Shown here in pieces: positions 45,103 to 53,956 of a stretch of DNA of 64,000 nucleotides. This stretch comes from Syntrophomonas sp. DTU019 (GTDB lineage Bacteria; Bacillota; Syntrophomonadia; Syntrophomonadales; Syntrophomonadaceae): NCBI GenBank assembly GCA_913757435.1, contig CAJYDM010000009.1, positions 1 to 64,000 of the forward strand, given 5' to 3'. A program made the position numbers and the translations under genes. The notes under the pieces were generated by a model. It ran no database searches and had not been told where the DNA came from. It worked only from the letters and a program-made list of their open reading frames with translations. Positions within the stretch are counted from its first letter, which is position 1, and each line of letters begins with the position of its first letter.

Positions 45103-45642
45103 ATGTTGGATATGGACAAAACCGCCTTGTTGATTGTGGATATTCAGGGGGCCTTGGCCAGGACGGTACATGAGGCCAATCTGATCTATGGTAACTGGCA
45201 AAACTTGATTAAGGCTGCTAAGCTTTTTCAACTCCCCATTGTCCTGCTGGAACAGAACCCCCGGGGACTGGGGCCGACCATCCCGGAACTGCGCGAATTG
45301 CTGGGGGATCTGCCCGCTATAGAAAAGATGACCTTTAATGCCTGTTTGAATGAAGAGTTTTTGACTAGACTTAGGGAAACAGGAAGAGAGCAGATCCTTG
45401 TCGCAGGTATTGAGGCTCATGTCTGTGTTTACCAAACCGTTTGCGGCTTGCTCAAGGAACCTTACCAGATATATGTAGCATCGGATGCCGTGTCCTCGCG
45501 CACCTCTTGGAACCGCATGGCAGCATTAGAGCGTATGCGGGAGTTGGGGGCGGTCATCACTACCACCGAAATGGCTCTGTTTGAAATGATGAGGACCTCA
45601 GAAGGGAATTTGTTCAGGCAGTTCATTAAAATCGTGAAATGA
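45103..45642 (+). CDS. Isochorismatase-family cysteine hydrolase
   Basis: A 179-residue hydrolase. The catalytic triad of the family is visible: Asp in LLIVDIQGAL (about residue 13), Lys in AIEKMTFNACLNEEF (about 77) and Cys in VAGIEAHVCVYQT (about 111). The cis-peptide region SDAVSSRTSWNR is also typical. These enzymes hydrolyse isochorismate, nicotinamide or N-carbamoyl compounds; the exact substrate cannot be told from sequence. The closest style is the short 'hydrolase' group without the nicotinamidase zinc site. AAGGAGGAGG precedes the ATG by about 9 nt. Confidence 0.88.
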   Translation: MLDMDKTALLIVDIQGALARTVHEANLIYGNWQNLIKAAKLFQLPIVLLEQNPRGLGPTIPELRELLGDLPAIEKMTFNACLNEEFLTRLRETGREQILVAGIEAHVCVYQTVCGLLKEPYQIYVASDAVSSRTSWNRMAALERMRELGAVITTTEMALFEMMRTSEGNLFRQFIKIVK

Positions 45643-45686
45643 TAAAATTTGGACACGGGCACAAGTTTGACACAACAGAACCATCC

Positions 45687-45805
45687 GAGGCCACCGGAAA
45701 AGTCGTTTTGTCATCCTGAACGTTAATGAAGGATCTTGAAACTGCCGTAATAAAAAGATTCTTCGCCTTTGCCTCAGAATGATATGACAGTATTTCAGTG
45801 GCCTC
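45687..45805. repeat. Dispersed palindromic repeat (MITE-like)
   Basis: An outer inverted repeat GAGGCCAC (45687-45694) / GTGGCCTC (45798-45805) encloses an inner one: TGTCATCCTGAACG...GAAGGATCTT against AAGATTCTTCGC...TCAGAATGATATGACA. This pattern (TGTCATCCTGAG-like, ending in AATGACA) is a widely dispersed intergenic palindrome in bacteria. It lies between convergent genes and might also act as a terminator. Confidence 0.7.
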
Positions 45806-45835
45806 AAACCGTCCGCCTGCGTCCTTCCTATAACG

Positions 45836-46546
45836 TTATTTCAGCAAGGGGCAGGAACAGCGCAAGCACTTATCATCATTGATGTCGTTTAGGGTCGAGC
45901 AGGCGTTGCAGAATATGATGCTGTCCCGTGATTTATCGTATTTTTCGAGGGTGCCCAGCCCTTTGTGCTGACGCACCCGATCGCCAATCTCAAAATAATT
46001 GAAAACGGTATCATCATCATCCACCGATCTATTCAGGATTTTGCCCCGGTCGGTTTTGAAGACTACGGTATATAAGGTGTATCTTTCCACATAGTACCGA
46101 CCGTCTGAGTCTTTGTTGCGCCGGGTCTTTTTCTCAACTTTTTTATCAATGACCACCCCATCCCACTGCTTTACCATGGCACGGCTGATGGTAGACAATA
46201 AAGCAATGGTCAGGAACATGCCGCCGATGCCCAGTCCTATATAAAGGGCTTCGGGATTGTCCATTTCAGAACTTGTTTCTCCATAGATAAAAAAACCAAC
46301 GATCACGATGACAGCAAGGATCCCGGCAAAAATAAATGACCAGGCAGTGGTCTGCCGCCGGTAACTGGCAAAGGCAGGGTCATTAATCCGCTCTGAAAAA
46401 CCGATCAGGGCTTTATTCCCTACCGGGTCCCTTTCCATGACAGGTTCTGTGGTCTGGTTATCTGCGGCTTGGGGCAGAAGGCTGCCGCATTCCACACAGA
46501 ACCTAATGCTTTTATCAGAATCATTACCGCAATTTGGACAAATCAT
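45836..46546 (-). CDS. Zinc-ribbon membrane protein, last gene of the effector cluster
   Basis: A 236-residue protein with zinc ribbons at both ends: MICPNCGN...FCVECGSLLP at the start and FCNACSTLND...CLRCSCPLL at the end, each with two CxxC pairs. Two transmembrane helices lie in between (WSFIFAGILAVIVIVGFFIY and a GIGGMFLTIALLSTI segment), followed by a beta-rich domain (WDGVVIDKKVEKK ... YTLYTVVFKTDRGK). The ATG at 46546 is selected over a frame open to 46678 because GGAGG is 5 nt upstream. Zinc ribbons of this kind recur in three genes of the cluster. Function unknown. Confidence 0.7.
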   Translation of the reverse strand: MICPNCGNDSDKSIRFCVECGSLLPQAADNQTTEPVMERDPVGNKALIGFSERINDPAFASYRRQTTAWSFIFAGILAVIVIVGFFIYGETSSEMDNPEALYIGLGIGGMFLTIALLSTISRAMVKQWDGVVIDKKVEKKTRRNKDSDGRYYVERYTLYTVVFKTDRGKILNRSVDDDDTVFNYFEIGDRVRQHKGLGTLEKYDKSRDSIIFCNACSTLNDINDDKCLRCSCPLLK

Positions 46547-46657
46547 TTTTTCCTCCCTCTTCCCCTCTTCCGCATTTATTTTTGGACTTGCCAGACGACA
46601 AGCTATGGTGCGGACTAGATAAGGATCCCCACGGCGCACGAGCATTCCCCATGTCGT

Positions 46658-46689
46658 CCGGGTGGAGCAGAGCCCCACCCCTACAGCGC
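46658..46689. repeat. GGGTGGAGC hairpin repeat, copy 1
   Basis: The unit CGGGTGGAGCAGAGCCCCAC plus CCCTACAGCGC matches 49368-49398 and 49427-49457 exactly over about 31 bases. It can fold with GGGTGG against CCACCC. An intergenic dispersed repeat, here between two leftward genes. Confidence 0.85.
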
Positions 46690-46817
46690 ATGAGCGAATG
46701 TTCTGCTGCTACGAGAAGGCCGACAGGTCGTCGACTCCTACAAAACATGGGGGGGCGCCTCGCGCCTCACATCTCACTCCCCACGCCTTACCAATTTTCC
46801 CCTTTCCAACTAAAAGT

Positions 46818-48719
46818 CTATCTTCCTCCGTAACTGCTGCCACCGCCACCTCCGCCGCCACCGCCGGAGAATCCGCCTCCGCCGCCGGAACCGGAAGAAG
46901 ACTTGCTTACTGCCTTTTGGGCTGATGTCAAAGAACGCTCAAAGGATTCGCCGATCCCATCGAAGGAATTGGTCAGGGCATTCATACCGGAATGATAGGT
47001 TCCATACATCATCCATCCAGACCCAAAGCGATAATCTCCATCCTGCATATTGGGAAAGACCACTTCCAGCTGTTTGATGACTTCTTTGGCCACCCCCAAA
47101 GTGACCGCATAGACCAGATAATGCTCCCAGATGATGAGGCTGGGGATTTCATGTCGCTGCATCTCTGAGAAGTGTTCCAGAAACTTCTTAAAAGCTGCCC
47201 AGCGCACATAATCCTCCTGCCCGATCACGGAACGTCGTTTGAAAAAACGCGGGACGAAGAAAATGATCAGGCTGGCAATGATCATGGCCCAGCCGATGGT
47301 TCCAATCCGGGCTGCCAGAACGAAGCCTGCCACAAAGAGCACCGCGCCGCCCAGCACAGTAAAGAGCGACATATTACCGTTGCTGTCAAAGAAGTCGTAG
47401 GCCTGGCATTTGGCAATGATGCCGGAAGTCCAACCGCTCCAGAAGGCGTAAAATTCCGGGCCATTTTTTTTGGCGTATTCTTCTATGTCGGTCAAATAGA
47501 TATAATCCTTGCCGCCGCCGATATCGTTTTTCAAATAATCGATCAGCTCTGCTTCGTGGGGCTTAAGAACTGCTTCTTCCGGTTTTCTTAAGCTAGCCGG
47601 CTCAGGTGCGGGCATGAAGCTGAGCAGGAAGGTAGTGACTTCTTTGCTGCCCAGCAGTTTTCGTACCTGTACGGTATCTTCCTCTAAAAAGAGAAATTGC
47701 CGCCGGGCCAGGTCCATGATGGTAGCAGTGATATCATTAGCCTTCATGGCTTTGAAATTCCACAAGACACTCAACTCCGCCGGGCTGTAATTGGCCGGCA
47801 GGTCCCGGTAATAATCACCGTCAAAAACGGTAGCGTGTTTGCGCCCGTACCTGCGCCACAACATAAAGACGCCTGCCAGTGCTGCCACTACGATACCGAT
47901 TCCGGCACCCGTCTCCACTCTGGCCATCATGCGTTCTTTATTGGCCTGGTCGGCCCAGCCCTGTTCCTCTGCTAAAATCTTGCTCAGTGCCGGCTGTGTC
48001 GTATGGGCTTCCGCAGGCGCACTGGTAAAGAGGCTGGGGGGCATAACCACCCGGCCTTCCATGAAGGTATAGGAAGGCAGGTCGCTGACTTTGAATACCA
48101 CCCCATTAGAGCCGGCAAATTCGACTTCCCCGTTTAGGGGGCCATGTCCCCAGATGCGGATGTCTTCCCCCTTTTTAAATTTTTCCGCGCCTGGCGGCAG
48201 GGTCAGATTAACCTGTACAGAGGAGATGCGATTGCCATTAGCTTCCCCGATAAACTTGCGGTAGAGCTCCGCCACATCGGGATGTATCTTGACGGCATTC
48301 ACCACCCGGTAAGTTAAATCGAAAGTACGCACCTGATCTTTAGCATTGATGCTCCAGTCAATGAGGATATCACTGCCTTCGCGTTTGATCAGGAAGGTTC
48401 CCGGCGCTCCGTATGTGGTACCGGGATTAAAGGCATAAGGCTTCCCGTTTTCACTCACCTTTACGTCTGTAATGGGGGTATCCCCCTGGGGGATTTTCAC
48501 ATAAAAGCCGTTCCACTGCCCGGAAAAGTCCACCTTGATCCTTTCGGTCACCAGCATGGATGCATCCGGCAAGACCTGGGCATCCACAATGATCTGTTCC
48601 ATGGTCAAAGACCGGTCCGCCAGGGCGGGTGGAGTTATTAAGACCAGGAATAAGAACAAGCCAATAAATAGGCAAAATACCGTGCTTCGGAAATGGCGAT
48701 AAGGCATTTTTGGTGTCAT
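46818..48719 (-). CDS. DUF2207 membrane protein with Gly-rich tail
   Basis: A 633-residue protein typical of DUF2207/YcnI-like proteins found next to LemA. A signal sequence (VFCLFIGLFLFLVLITPPALA) is followed by an extracellular beta domain (about residues 35-230: MEQIIVDAQVLPDASMLVTE, WNGFYVKIPQGDTPITDVKV), a transmembrane helix near 280, a cytoplasmic winged-helix-like part (YSPAELSVLWNFKAMKANDI), two more helices (about 450-490) and a tail of Gly/Ser ending GGGGGSSYGGR. Function is not known. The extracellular half may interact with LemA, encoded 15 nt upstream. Confidence 0.85.
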   Translation of the reverse strand: MTPKMPYRHFRSTVFCLFIGLFLFLVLITPPALADRSLTMEQIIVDAQVLPDASMLVTERIKVDFSGQWNGFYVKIPQGDTPITDVKVSENGKPYAFNPGTTYGAPGTFLIKREGSDILIDWSINAKDQVRTFDLTYRVVNAVKIHPDVAELYRKFIGEANGNRISSVQVNLTLPPGAEKFKKGEDIRIWGHGPLNGEVEFAGSNGVVFKVSDLPSYTFMEGRVVMPPSLFTSAPAEAHTTQPALSKILAEEQGWADQANKERMMARVETGAGIGIVVAALAGVFMLWRRYGRKHATVFDGDYYRDLPANYSPAELSVLWNFKAMKANDITATIMDLARRQFLFLEEDTVQVRKLLGSKEVTTFLLSFMPAPEPASLRKPEEAVLKPHEAELIDYLKNDIGGGKDYIYLTDIEEYAKKNGPEFYAFWSGWTSGIIAKCQAYDFFDSNGNMSLFTVLGGAVLFVAGFVLAARIGTIGWAMIIASLIIFFVPRFFKRRSVIGQEDYVRWAAFKKFLEHFSEMQRHEIPSLIIWEHYLVYAVTLGVAKEVIKQLEVVFPNMQDGDYRFGSGWMMYGTYHSGMNALTNSFDGIGESFERSLTSAQKAVSKSSSGSGGGGGFSGGGGGGGGGSSYGGR

Positions 48720-48734
48720 CTTGGAAACTCCTTT

Positions 48735-49292
48735 TTAAAACTCCACTTTCACAGCCTGACGAGCATTGGGTTCCCCCTGCAGGGTAAAATAATCCACCAT
48801 GGCGAATCCCAGCATACCTGCTACCAGGTTGTTGGGGAACAATTCGATCTTGGTGTTGAACTTTTGTACGGTATCATTGTAGAATTGGCGGGAATAAGCA
48901 ATCTTGCTTTCGGTGTCACTTAGCTCGGATTGCAGCTGCAGAAAATTGGTGTTGGCTTTCAATTCCGGATAAGCCTCAGCCACGGCAAACAGAGAGCGCA
49001 AAGCATTGCTGAGCATATTCTCGGCCTCCATCTGCTCCCGGACATTGCCCGCATTCATAGCCATGTTCCTGGCCTGGGTCACGGTTTCCAGAGTCGATTT
49101 CTCGTGCTGGGCATAGCCCTTGACGGCATTGACCAGATTAGGAATCAGGTCATAACGCCGCTTCAACTGTACATCCACCTGGGACCAGGAATTTTGCACC
49201 CTTTGTCTTAGCTGCACCAGGCTATTGTAGATTCCAATAAGGAATACAACTAATAAGACTACGATTACTCCGAGAATTATTAATCCGACCAT
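48735..49292 (-). CDS. lemA: LemA family protein
   Basis: A 185-residue protein: an N-terminal membrane helix (GLIILGVIVVLLVVFLIGIY) followed by the LemA coiled-coil domain (LRQRVQNSWSQVDVQLKRRY, DLIPNLVNAVKGYAQHE and TETQARNMAMNAG-like segments). The domain lies outside the membrane in most predictions. Its function is unknown, but it is commonly encoded with DUF2207 or TPM-domain genes, as here. ATG at 49292 is preferred; GGAGGAG lies 6 nt upstream, and the open frame starts at a TTG (49310) inside it. Confidence 0.92.
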   Translation of the reverse strand: MVGLIILGVIVVLLVVFLIGIYNSLVQLRQRVQNSWSQVDVQLKRRYDLIPNLVNAVKGYAQHEKSTLETVTQARNMAMNAGNVREQMEAENMLSNALRSLFAVAEAYPELKANTNFLQLQSELSDTESKIAYSRQFYNDTVQKFNTKIELFPNNLVAGMLGFAMVDYFTLQGEPNARQAVKVEF

Positions 49293-49338
49293 TATTGTTG
49301 CCTCCTCCAAAAAATATTTTTCAACTATACTTCCCTTC

Positions 49339-49457
49339 TTCGACTAGCATCTTGTTTATCAGTCACTCGGGTGGAGCAGAGCCCCACCCCTACAGCGCTT
49401 CGACTATTATCAGTTTATCAGTCACCCGGGTGGAGCAGAGCCCCACCCCTACAGCGC
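49339..49457. repeat. Two tandem 59-bp repeats with GGGTGGAGC hairpins
   Basis: Two nearly identical units (49339-49398 and 49399-49457) each run from CTTCGACTA through TTTATCAGTCAC to the GGGTGGAGC hairpin and TACAGCGC. They lie between the LemA gene and the 419-residue membrane-protein gene, with no coding potential. A third copy of the hairpin is at 46658. Confidence 0.85.
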
Positions 49458-49490
49458 ACGGAGCGGTGGTCGTCTCACTCCTAACGGCCC

Positions 49491-50750
49491 TTACATAAAC
49501 ATGGAAAATCCCTGGATTTCCTGGTTTTCCTTATAGAATGGCACCCCGGCAGCTTCGATGGCTTCCGGCACCCGGTCAAAATTGTTGATGATCACCCCGC
49601 CCATTTGGTCCGAAAACCAGATATAAATCGGTTTGCCGCCGCTGCGGCCTTGAATCCTTAAGCCTCCATAGGACGCTGCAGCTGCCAATAGAGCTGATCC
49701 CGCTGGCTGCGGAGAAGAGGCCCGGCCGCTGACCAACGAGATAAAGGCCATGGCCAGGAAGAGTTTGCGGAACCAGCCGGGGTTTCTTAAGACTACCAGA
49801 TCAACGGCGGTCATCTCATCAAACCGCATTTCTTTTACACCCTTGAAAGTTATCAGATACAAGGCTTGCGGCGTCAGCTCGATCCGGTAAGAGGAGTGCC
49901 AGGCATTGCTGTAGAACAAATATATGCTGATTAAGGCCATGAGCCAAATGGCCAGGGTGATGGGCCACAAACCGATGATAGCCTGCACGGTGCCTCCGTT
50001 GATCAAAAAGGGCAGTCCATAAAAAGGAGCCAGGAGGATAACCCCTACCAGGTCTCCTGCCACCATGCTGCCGGCCGAATAACTGATGTCCTCGGCTTGT
50101 TTTTTCCTTCGGGGCAGAAATATATAAAACAGTAAGCCTAATCCCATCACAACGACGCCAACGGTGCGGAAAGGATGGTAAAGCCATCCCGGAGCAACGC
50201 GGTACGGGCTGGACATTGCACCCACGCTGCTCAAGTAATCGTGGTAGTTTAAACGCAGATAATATGTTTCACTGCCGATAGTGGTGCTGATAAATGCGCT
50301 TTGACCATCACCTTCCCGCAGCCCCCATTGATAATAGGGCAATTCATTGGGTTTGAAAAACACCTGGACTGGACGCGTTGGCCTCCAGAAGTCATCTTTG
50401 TCTTCTTCACTGACCCGGTCTCCAAAGCTGGAACGTTGATACTCTCCCAGGCTGGCCAGTCTCACCTGGACAAAAAAGTCTGACCATTCATCACTGTCGA
50501 GGGCCACCACTTTTGCGCCGGTTTTTTCCCGGATATACTCATCCAGGGGCAGTGCATTAAGCCGTTTATCCTCTTTGGTTACCAAGCCGCTGTAAGATTT
50601 CAATTCATTAGCTTGTTCCTGTACCCAGTCCACCGCTGTCACACTGACCACAGCCGGTGCCACATAGCAAAACAGTGCCAGACCGATTATAATCCCCAGG
50701 ACAAGCGATACCCGCCTCCACAGTTCCATCGCACCCGATGCCACTGTCAT
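49491..50750 (-). CDS. Membrane protein of the effector cluster, unknown
   Basis: A 419-residue protein. One N-terminal helix (LVLGIIIGLALFCYVAPAVV) is followed by an extracellular domain of about 170 residues (WVQEQANELKSYSGLVTKED ... YYLRLNYHDYLSS), then about three helices (FRTVGVVVMGLGLLFYIFLP, a pair around 225-290) and a C-terminal part with PH-like strands (YRIELTPQALYLITFKGVKE) and a hydrophobic Gly/Ala segment. No family recognised. GGAGG is 8 nt upstream of the ATG; the next gene upstream ends 20 nt before it. Confidence 0.65.
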   Translation of the reverse strand: MTVASGAMELWRRVSLVLGIIIGLALFCYVAPAVVSVTAVDWVQEQANELKSYSGLVTKEDKRLNALPLDEYIREKTGAKVVALDSDEWSDFFVQVRLASLGEYQRSSFGDRVSEEDKDDFWRPTRPVQVFFKPNELPYYQWGLREGDGQSAFISTTIGSETYYLRLNYHDYLSSVGAMSSPYRVAPGWLYHPFRTVGVVVMGLGLLFYIFLPRRKKQAEDISYSAGSMVAGDLVGVILLAPFYGLPFLINGGTVQAIIGLWPITLAIWLMALISIYLFYSNAWHSSYRIELTPQALYLITFKGVKEMRFDEMTAVDLVVLRNPGWFRKLFLAMAFISLVSGRASSPQPAGSALLAAAASYGGLRIQGRSGGKPIYIWFSDQMGGVIINNFDRVPEAIEAAGVPFYKENQEIQGFSMFM

Positions 50751-50770
50751 GTTCCAGTCCTCCTCATGTT

Positions 50771-51862
50771 CTAATAGCTCTGAGTGCGGTCATCTTTGAT
50801 ATCTTTATAGTTCGGGCACCATTTTATGATGGTGTTGGCTGCTTCAGCCGCATCGATCCTGGTCATTTCCGTCATTTTATAGTATTGAAAAGCTCCGCCG
50901 GGATCTATCACATAAACGCAACCCTTCCCCGGTGCATAATAAGTTATGCTCTGAAATCCCGCGGCTTGATTGTTCTCCAAAAGCAACAGACAGTCGTCGA
51001 ATTTGGCAAAACCTAAATCCAGATCCACACCCATATCCACAACCTTATAATTGGTAGAACCGTACTCCGTGTCATAGCTCCAGGTCTGTCCTACCGTCAT
51101 ATTGTTTTTTAAAACCGGATAAATCTCAAAGGGGGCTTGATCCATGATGTAATAAGTTCCGTCGGCTCGTTCTACATAATGAAAGCCAAAGCCATATTCT
51201 TCACCCATATCAATACCCATTTCCACTTCACTTACCCGCACGGATTGGTTGGGGACTGCCTGACCGCTGATCCGGTCAACGATCCCTGACATCCCATCCG
51301 GATAATTGACAAAAAAAGTGCACTTCAAGCCTGGCTCGGACAAATAGGTCGACGCCCGGGATAAATCTGGCTGGGGTGCTGTCTGAGCTGGCACGCTGGG
51401 CCCATTCTGCCCGCTATTGGCTGCCGGGTTGCTGTTCTGAGTGGCTGTCTGTACCGGAGCTCCGGTGTTTCCTTCCGGATCATCCTTGGAAAGCCACCAG
51501 TAGATCCCACCACCAGCCACGAATATAAGGGCCAAGACTGAAATCATGATGATCAGCGCGTTTTTGTTTCCGCCTGGGTTGGTTCCCGGTGGGGCATAAT
51601 TTCTGCCCGGCATGGGTCCAGCTCCTCCTGCAGGCGGGGACGCTTCAGCATAGGGCCTGGCTGGCGTCTGGGGTGATTGATAGCTGTGCTGCTGCGGTTG
51701 ATGAGCTGGTGCTGCCGGGGGCGGTGTGGCTGGCCGCTCAGGCGCAGCAGAGGCCCCAGGCTTCCCGGCGATGATATTGATGTCAAAGCCGCATTCACCG
51801 CAAAACCTATCTCCTGGTGCCAAGGGCGCTCCACATTCCGGACAAAATTTTAATTCACTCAT
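50771..51862 (-). CDS. Zinc-ribbon, Pro-rich, single-pass membrane protein
   Basis: A 363-residue protein starting with a zinc ribbon (LKFCPECGAPLAPGDRFCGECG), followed by a Pro/Gln/Ala-rich linker (residues about 35-100), one transmembrane helix (ALIIMISVLALIFVAGGGIYW, about 105-125) and an extracellular domain (about 165-360, e.g. YLSEPGLKCTFFVNYPDG, VGQTWSYDTEYG, CVYVIDPGGAF). The ribbon would be cytosolic and the domain outside. No catalytic motif seen. AGGAAGTGAAG precedes the ATG. Confidence 0.7.
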   Translation of the reverse strand: MSELKFCPECGAPLAPGDRFCGECGFDINIIAGKPGASAAPERPATPPPAAPAHQPQQHSYQSPQTPARPYAEASPPAGGAGPMPGRNYAPPGTNPGGNKNALIIMISVLALIFVAGGGIYWWLSKDDPEGNTGAPVQTATQNSNPAANSGQNGPSVPAQTAPQPDLSRASTYLSEPGLKCTFFVNYPDGMSGIVDRISGQAVPNQSVRVSEVEMGIDMGEEYGFGFHYVERADGTYYIMDQAPFEIYPVLKNNMTVGQTWSYDTEYGSTNYKVVDMGVDLDLGFAKFDDCLLLLENNQAAGFQSITYYAPGKGCVYVIDPGGAFQYYKMTEMTRIDAAEAANTIIKWCPNYKDIKDDRTQSY

Positions 51863-52013
51863 TGTTCTTCACTTCCTTGTTTAATTAGGTCGTTTTGTCA
51901 GATAGCTATTCTAATACTCCCTCTGCTTTAAGAAGCAGATTAGAACGGTACGGCTCCTAAAAACGAATTTCTTCTGGCGGAGTAACAAATCCATCTGACG
52001 CTAATAAATCTGT

Positions 52014-53144
52014 TTAGATCGGTTTCCCGCAGCCGGTACAAAATTTCTTGCCGGGTTTTAGTTCCGCACCACACTGTCCGCAGAACTTCATCGCCGGGGC
52101 AGAGGCTTGTTTCTGGGCTTGGGCTTGGGCGGTTTTGGCTGGGGCAGTGCCACCTACTACTTTTTGCAGGGCTTCGATCCATTTCAGCAGGGACTGAATA
52201 AGTTCGGGCCGGGTGCTGGCTTGATGCCGAAACCGCGAGCCGCCCCCGCCAATAGTCTCAAAGGAGAAGATATGGTTGGCAAAGGCCGTGGAGGTCAGAA
52301 ACATCCGGGAAAGGCTCTTTTCCTGTCCATTGACCAAAGCCGTGGCCTGACAGCCGATAGATCCCAGCCAACTGGTGATTATCTCGGTGCCCATGAGCCG
52401 TGAACGTTCACCCAAGGTCAGAATATTTTCATTGCTGCTCAAAAACCCTAGTTCTTCCGCCTTTTTAACATGTTCCGGTTTCAAAGCTATACTGCTCCCC
52501 TTAAGGCCTGGGGTGGTTTCAAATAGGGTGGGTAAAAGCCAGCGTTTGTCCTGACTGGACAGGGCACGTTTGAGCAGTTCAACAAAGTCCTGAGTGCTGA
52601 TGGCCAGATTCAGGCCGCCCCGGTAATCCAGCATGCTTTCCATGTAAGAGCGGCGGTAAATATCGATACAGTGCAGGGCACAGACTAGGACTTCCGTTGG
52701 CATCACGTCAGGGAACACTGGCTGGTAGGTGCTGTCTGCATTGGCAGCGTAAATATCCGCCCACCATTGCCAGAATGACTCTTCATTATCAAAGAGCAAG
52801 AGCAGTATATTGTCTTCACTATCAATAAACTGTACCAGGACATCATTATCCTCCAGGGAAAGAAAAGCATGATAGGTTTCTTCGGCTGCACCGGCTCCGC
52901 CGCGGTTGAACTCGAGTTTTACTGCCGGAGTCAATAAATGTCTGGCCACCCGGTTCAAATTCGGGCTCGCGGCCAATTCTTTGAAGAGCTCCGAGGGACT
53001 GCTGGTGGCTCCCCGTTCTGCATTATAAGTAAATAACGAAAGCTGGTTGCCACTTAATCCCGAGCGCCTGAATAAATGGTCAATATCACCCGGTGTAAGC
53101 TTGTATAAACCAATACTAGTCGTATTATCCTGATTCACTTCCAT
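52014..53144 (-). CDS. Soluble protein with C-terminal zinc ribbon, effector cluster
   Basis: A 376-residue protein without signal peptide or membrane segment. The body is alpha/beta with many aromatic residues (LLLLFDNEESFWQWWADIYA, YRRSYMESMLDYRGGLNLAI, GSIGCQATALVNGQEKSLS). After an Ala/Gln-rich linker it ends with a zinc ribbon (MKFCGQCGAELKPGKKFCTGCGKPI split into two CxxC pairs). The start is the ATG at 53144, with GGAGG 8 nt upstream; the open frame to 53192 overlaps the previous gene. Not recognised. Position suggests a cytosolic chaperone or regulator for the large secreted protein, which is inference only. Confidence 0.65.
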   Translation of the reverse strand: MEVNQDNTTSIGLYKLTPGDIDHLFRRSGLSGNQLSLFTYNAERGATSSPSELFKELAASPNLNRVARHLLTPAVKLEFNRGGAGAAEETYHAFLSLEDNDVLVQFIDSEDNILLLLFDNEESFWQWWADIYAANADSTYQPVFPDVMPTEVLVCALHCIDIYRRSYMESMLDYRGGLNLAISTQDFVELLKRALSSQDKRWLLPTLFETTPGLKGSSIALKPEHVKKAEELGFLSSNENILTLGERSRLMGTEIITSWLGSIGCQATALVNGQEKSLSRMFLTSTAFANHIFSFETIGGGGSRFRHQASTRPELIQSLLKWIEALQKVVGGTAPAKTAQAQAQKQASAPAMKFCGQCGAELKPGKKFCTGCGKPI

Positions 53145-53170
53145 ATTGCCGCCTCCTTTATAAACCATGC

Positions 53171-53956
53171 TTAATAGGTTTCCCCGCTCCAAACTTCCCC
53201 GCGTTCTATGCGCTGCAATTCCTGATTACCCTTAAGTCCGATATAGGGACAATCTTCGACGGCTGACACCAACGTAAGTGATTCATCCCCGGGTTTTATC
53301 CAGTGCAGCTTGCCTGCTTCAATCCATCTGCTCAATTCAAAATCATATTCATTTATGTTCAAGTCATAATCACCCCAGCGCACCATGTTTTCCTGATCCA
53401 AAAAGGTATATAGCCGAGTGCCCCAGGTGTTGACCCTGACCATATCCTCCGGTGCATCTTCGGCAAAATAGAAAATTACATATCCCTGATGATCGCCGAT
53501 GGGAAATGAAGAAATTACTGCCTGAATTTCTGGCTGGTTCAACAATCGGGGTAAAACGCCGGGTACCCCGGCACCAGGTTTGCATAAAAACGGGGCTAAA
53601 TCGATGCTGCCTTTTAGGGTTACAGCTCCGTCCAGGGCAAAATAGGTGGGGGGGAGTTCTTCTGTCCGCCTGACCGGGGCGTCATAATTCCACCACAAAC
53701 CATCCAACCCAAGTAGATCTATGCAATAATCAACTGTTACACCGCTGAAAGGACAACGGGAAAGAGGCACCACTGGCAGCCAGTTTTCATATTCATCCCT
53801 CATTACCGCCAGCTGTTTCTGCAATTCTTCCATTGCGGCTTCCGCTGCTTCGTTTCCATCCTGAAACAGATTCAGGTCATATTCCCGCCATTTTTCCAGT
53901 TTGATAAAATATTGCTGTAGAAACTCTTTTCTTTCCCGTGCATTGGTTATCTTCAT
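53171..53956 (-). CDS. Candidate immunity protein of the large effector
   Basis: A 261-residue soluble protein, with a helical N-terminus (ARERKEFLQQYFIKLEKWRE and a second helix AAEAAMEELQKQLAVMRDEY) and a beta-rich remainder with motifs SRCPFSGVTVDYCIDLLGLD, WWNYDAPVRRTEELPPTYFA, VISSFPIGDHQGYVIFYFA and MVRWGDYDLNINEYDF. Its ATG (53954-53956) overlaps the stop of the 2066-residue effector (ATGA) and has AGGAGG upstream, so the two are translationally coupled. Toxin and immunity genes are typically paired this way. There is no recognised family, so immunity is inferred from position. Confidence 0.55.
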   Translation of the reverse strand: MKITNARERKEFLQQYFIKLEKWREYDLNLFQDGNEAAEAAMEELQKQLAVMRDEYENWLPVVPLSRCPFSGVTVDYCIDLLGLDGLWWNYDAPVRRTEELPPTYFALDGAVTLKGSIDLAPFLCKPGAGVPGVLPRLLNQPEIQAVISSFPIGDHQGYVIFYFAEDAPEDMVRVNTWGTRLYTFLDQENMVRWGDYDLNINEYDFELSRWIEAGKLHWIKPGDESLTLVSAVEDCPYIGLKGNQELQRIERGEVWSGETY

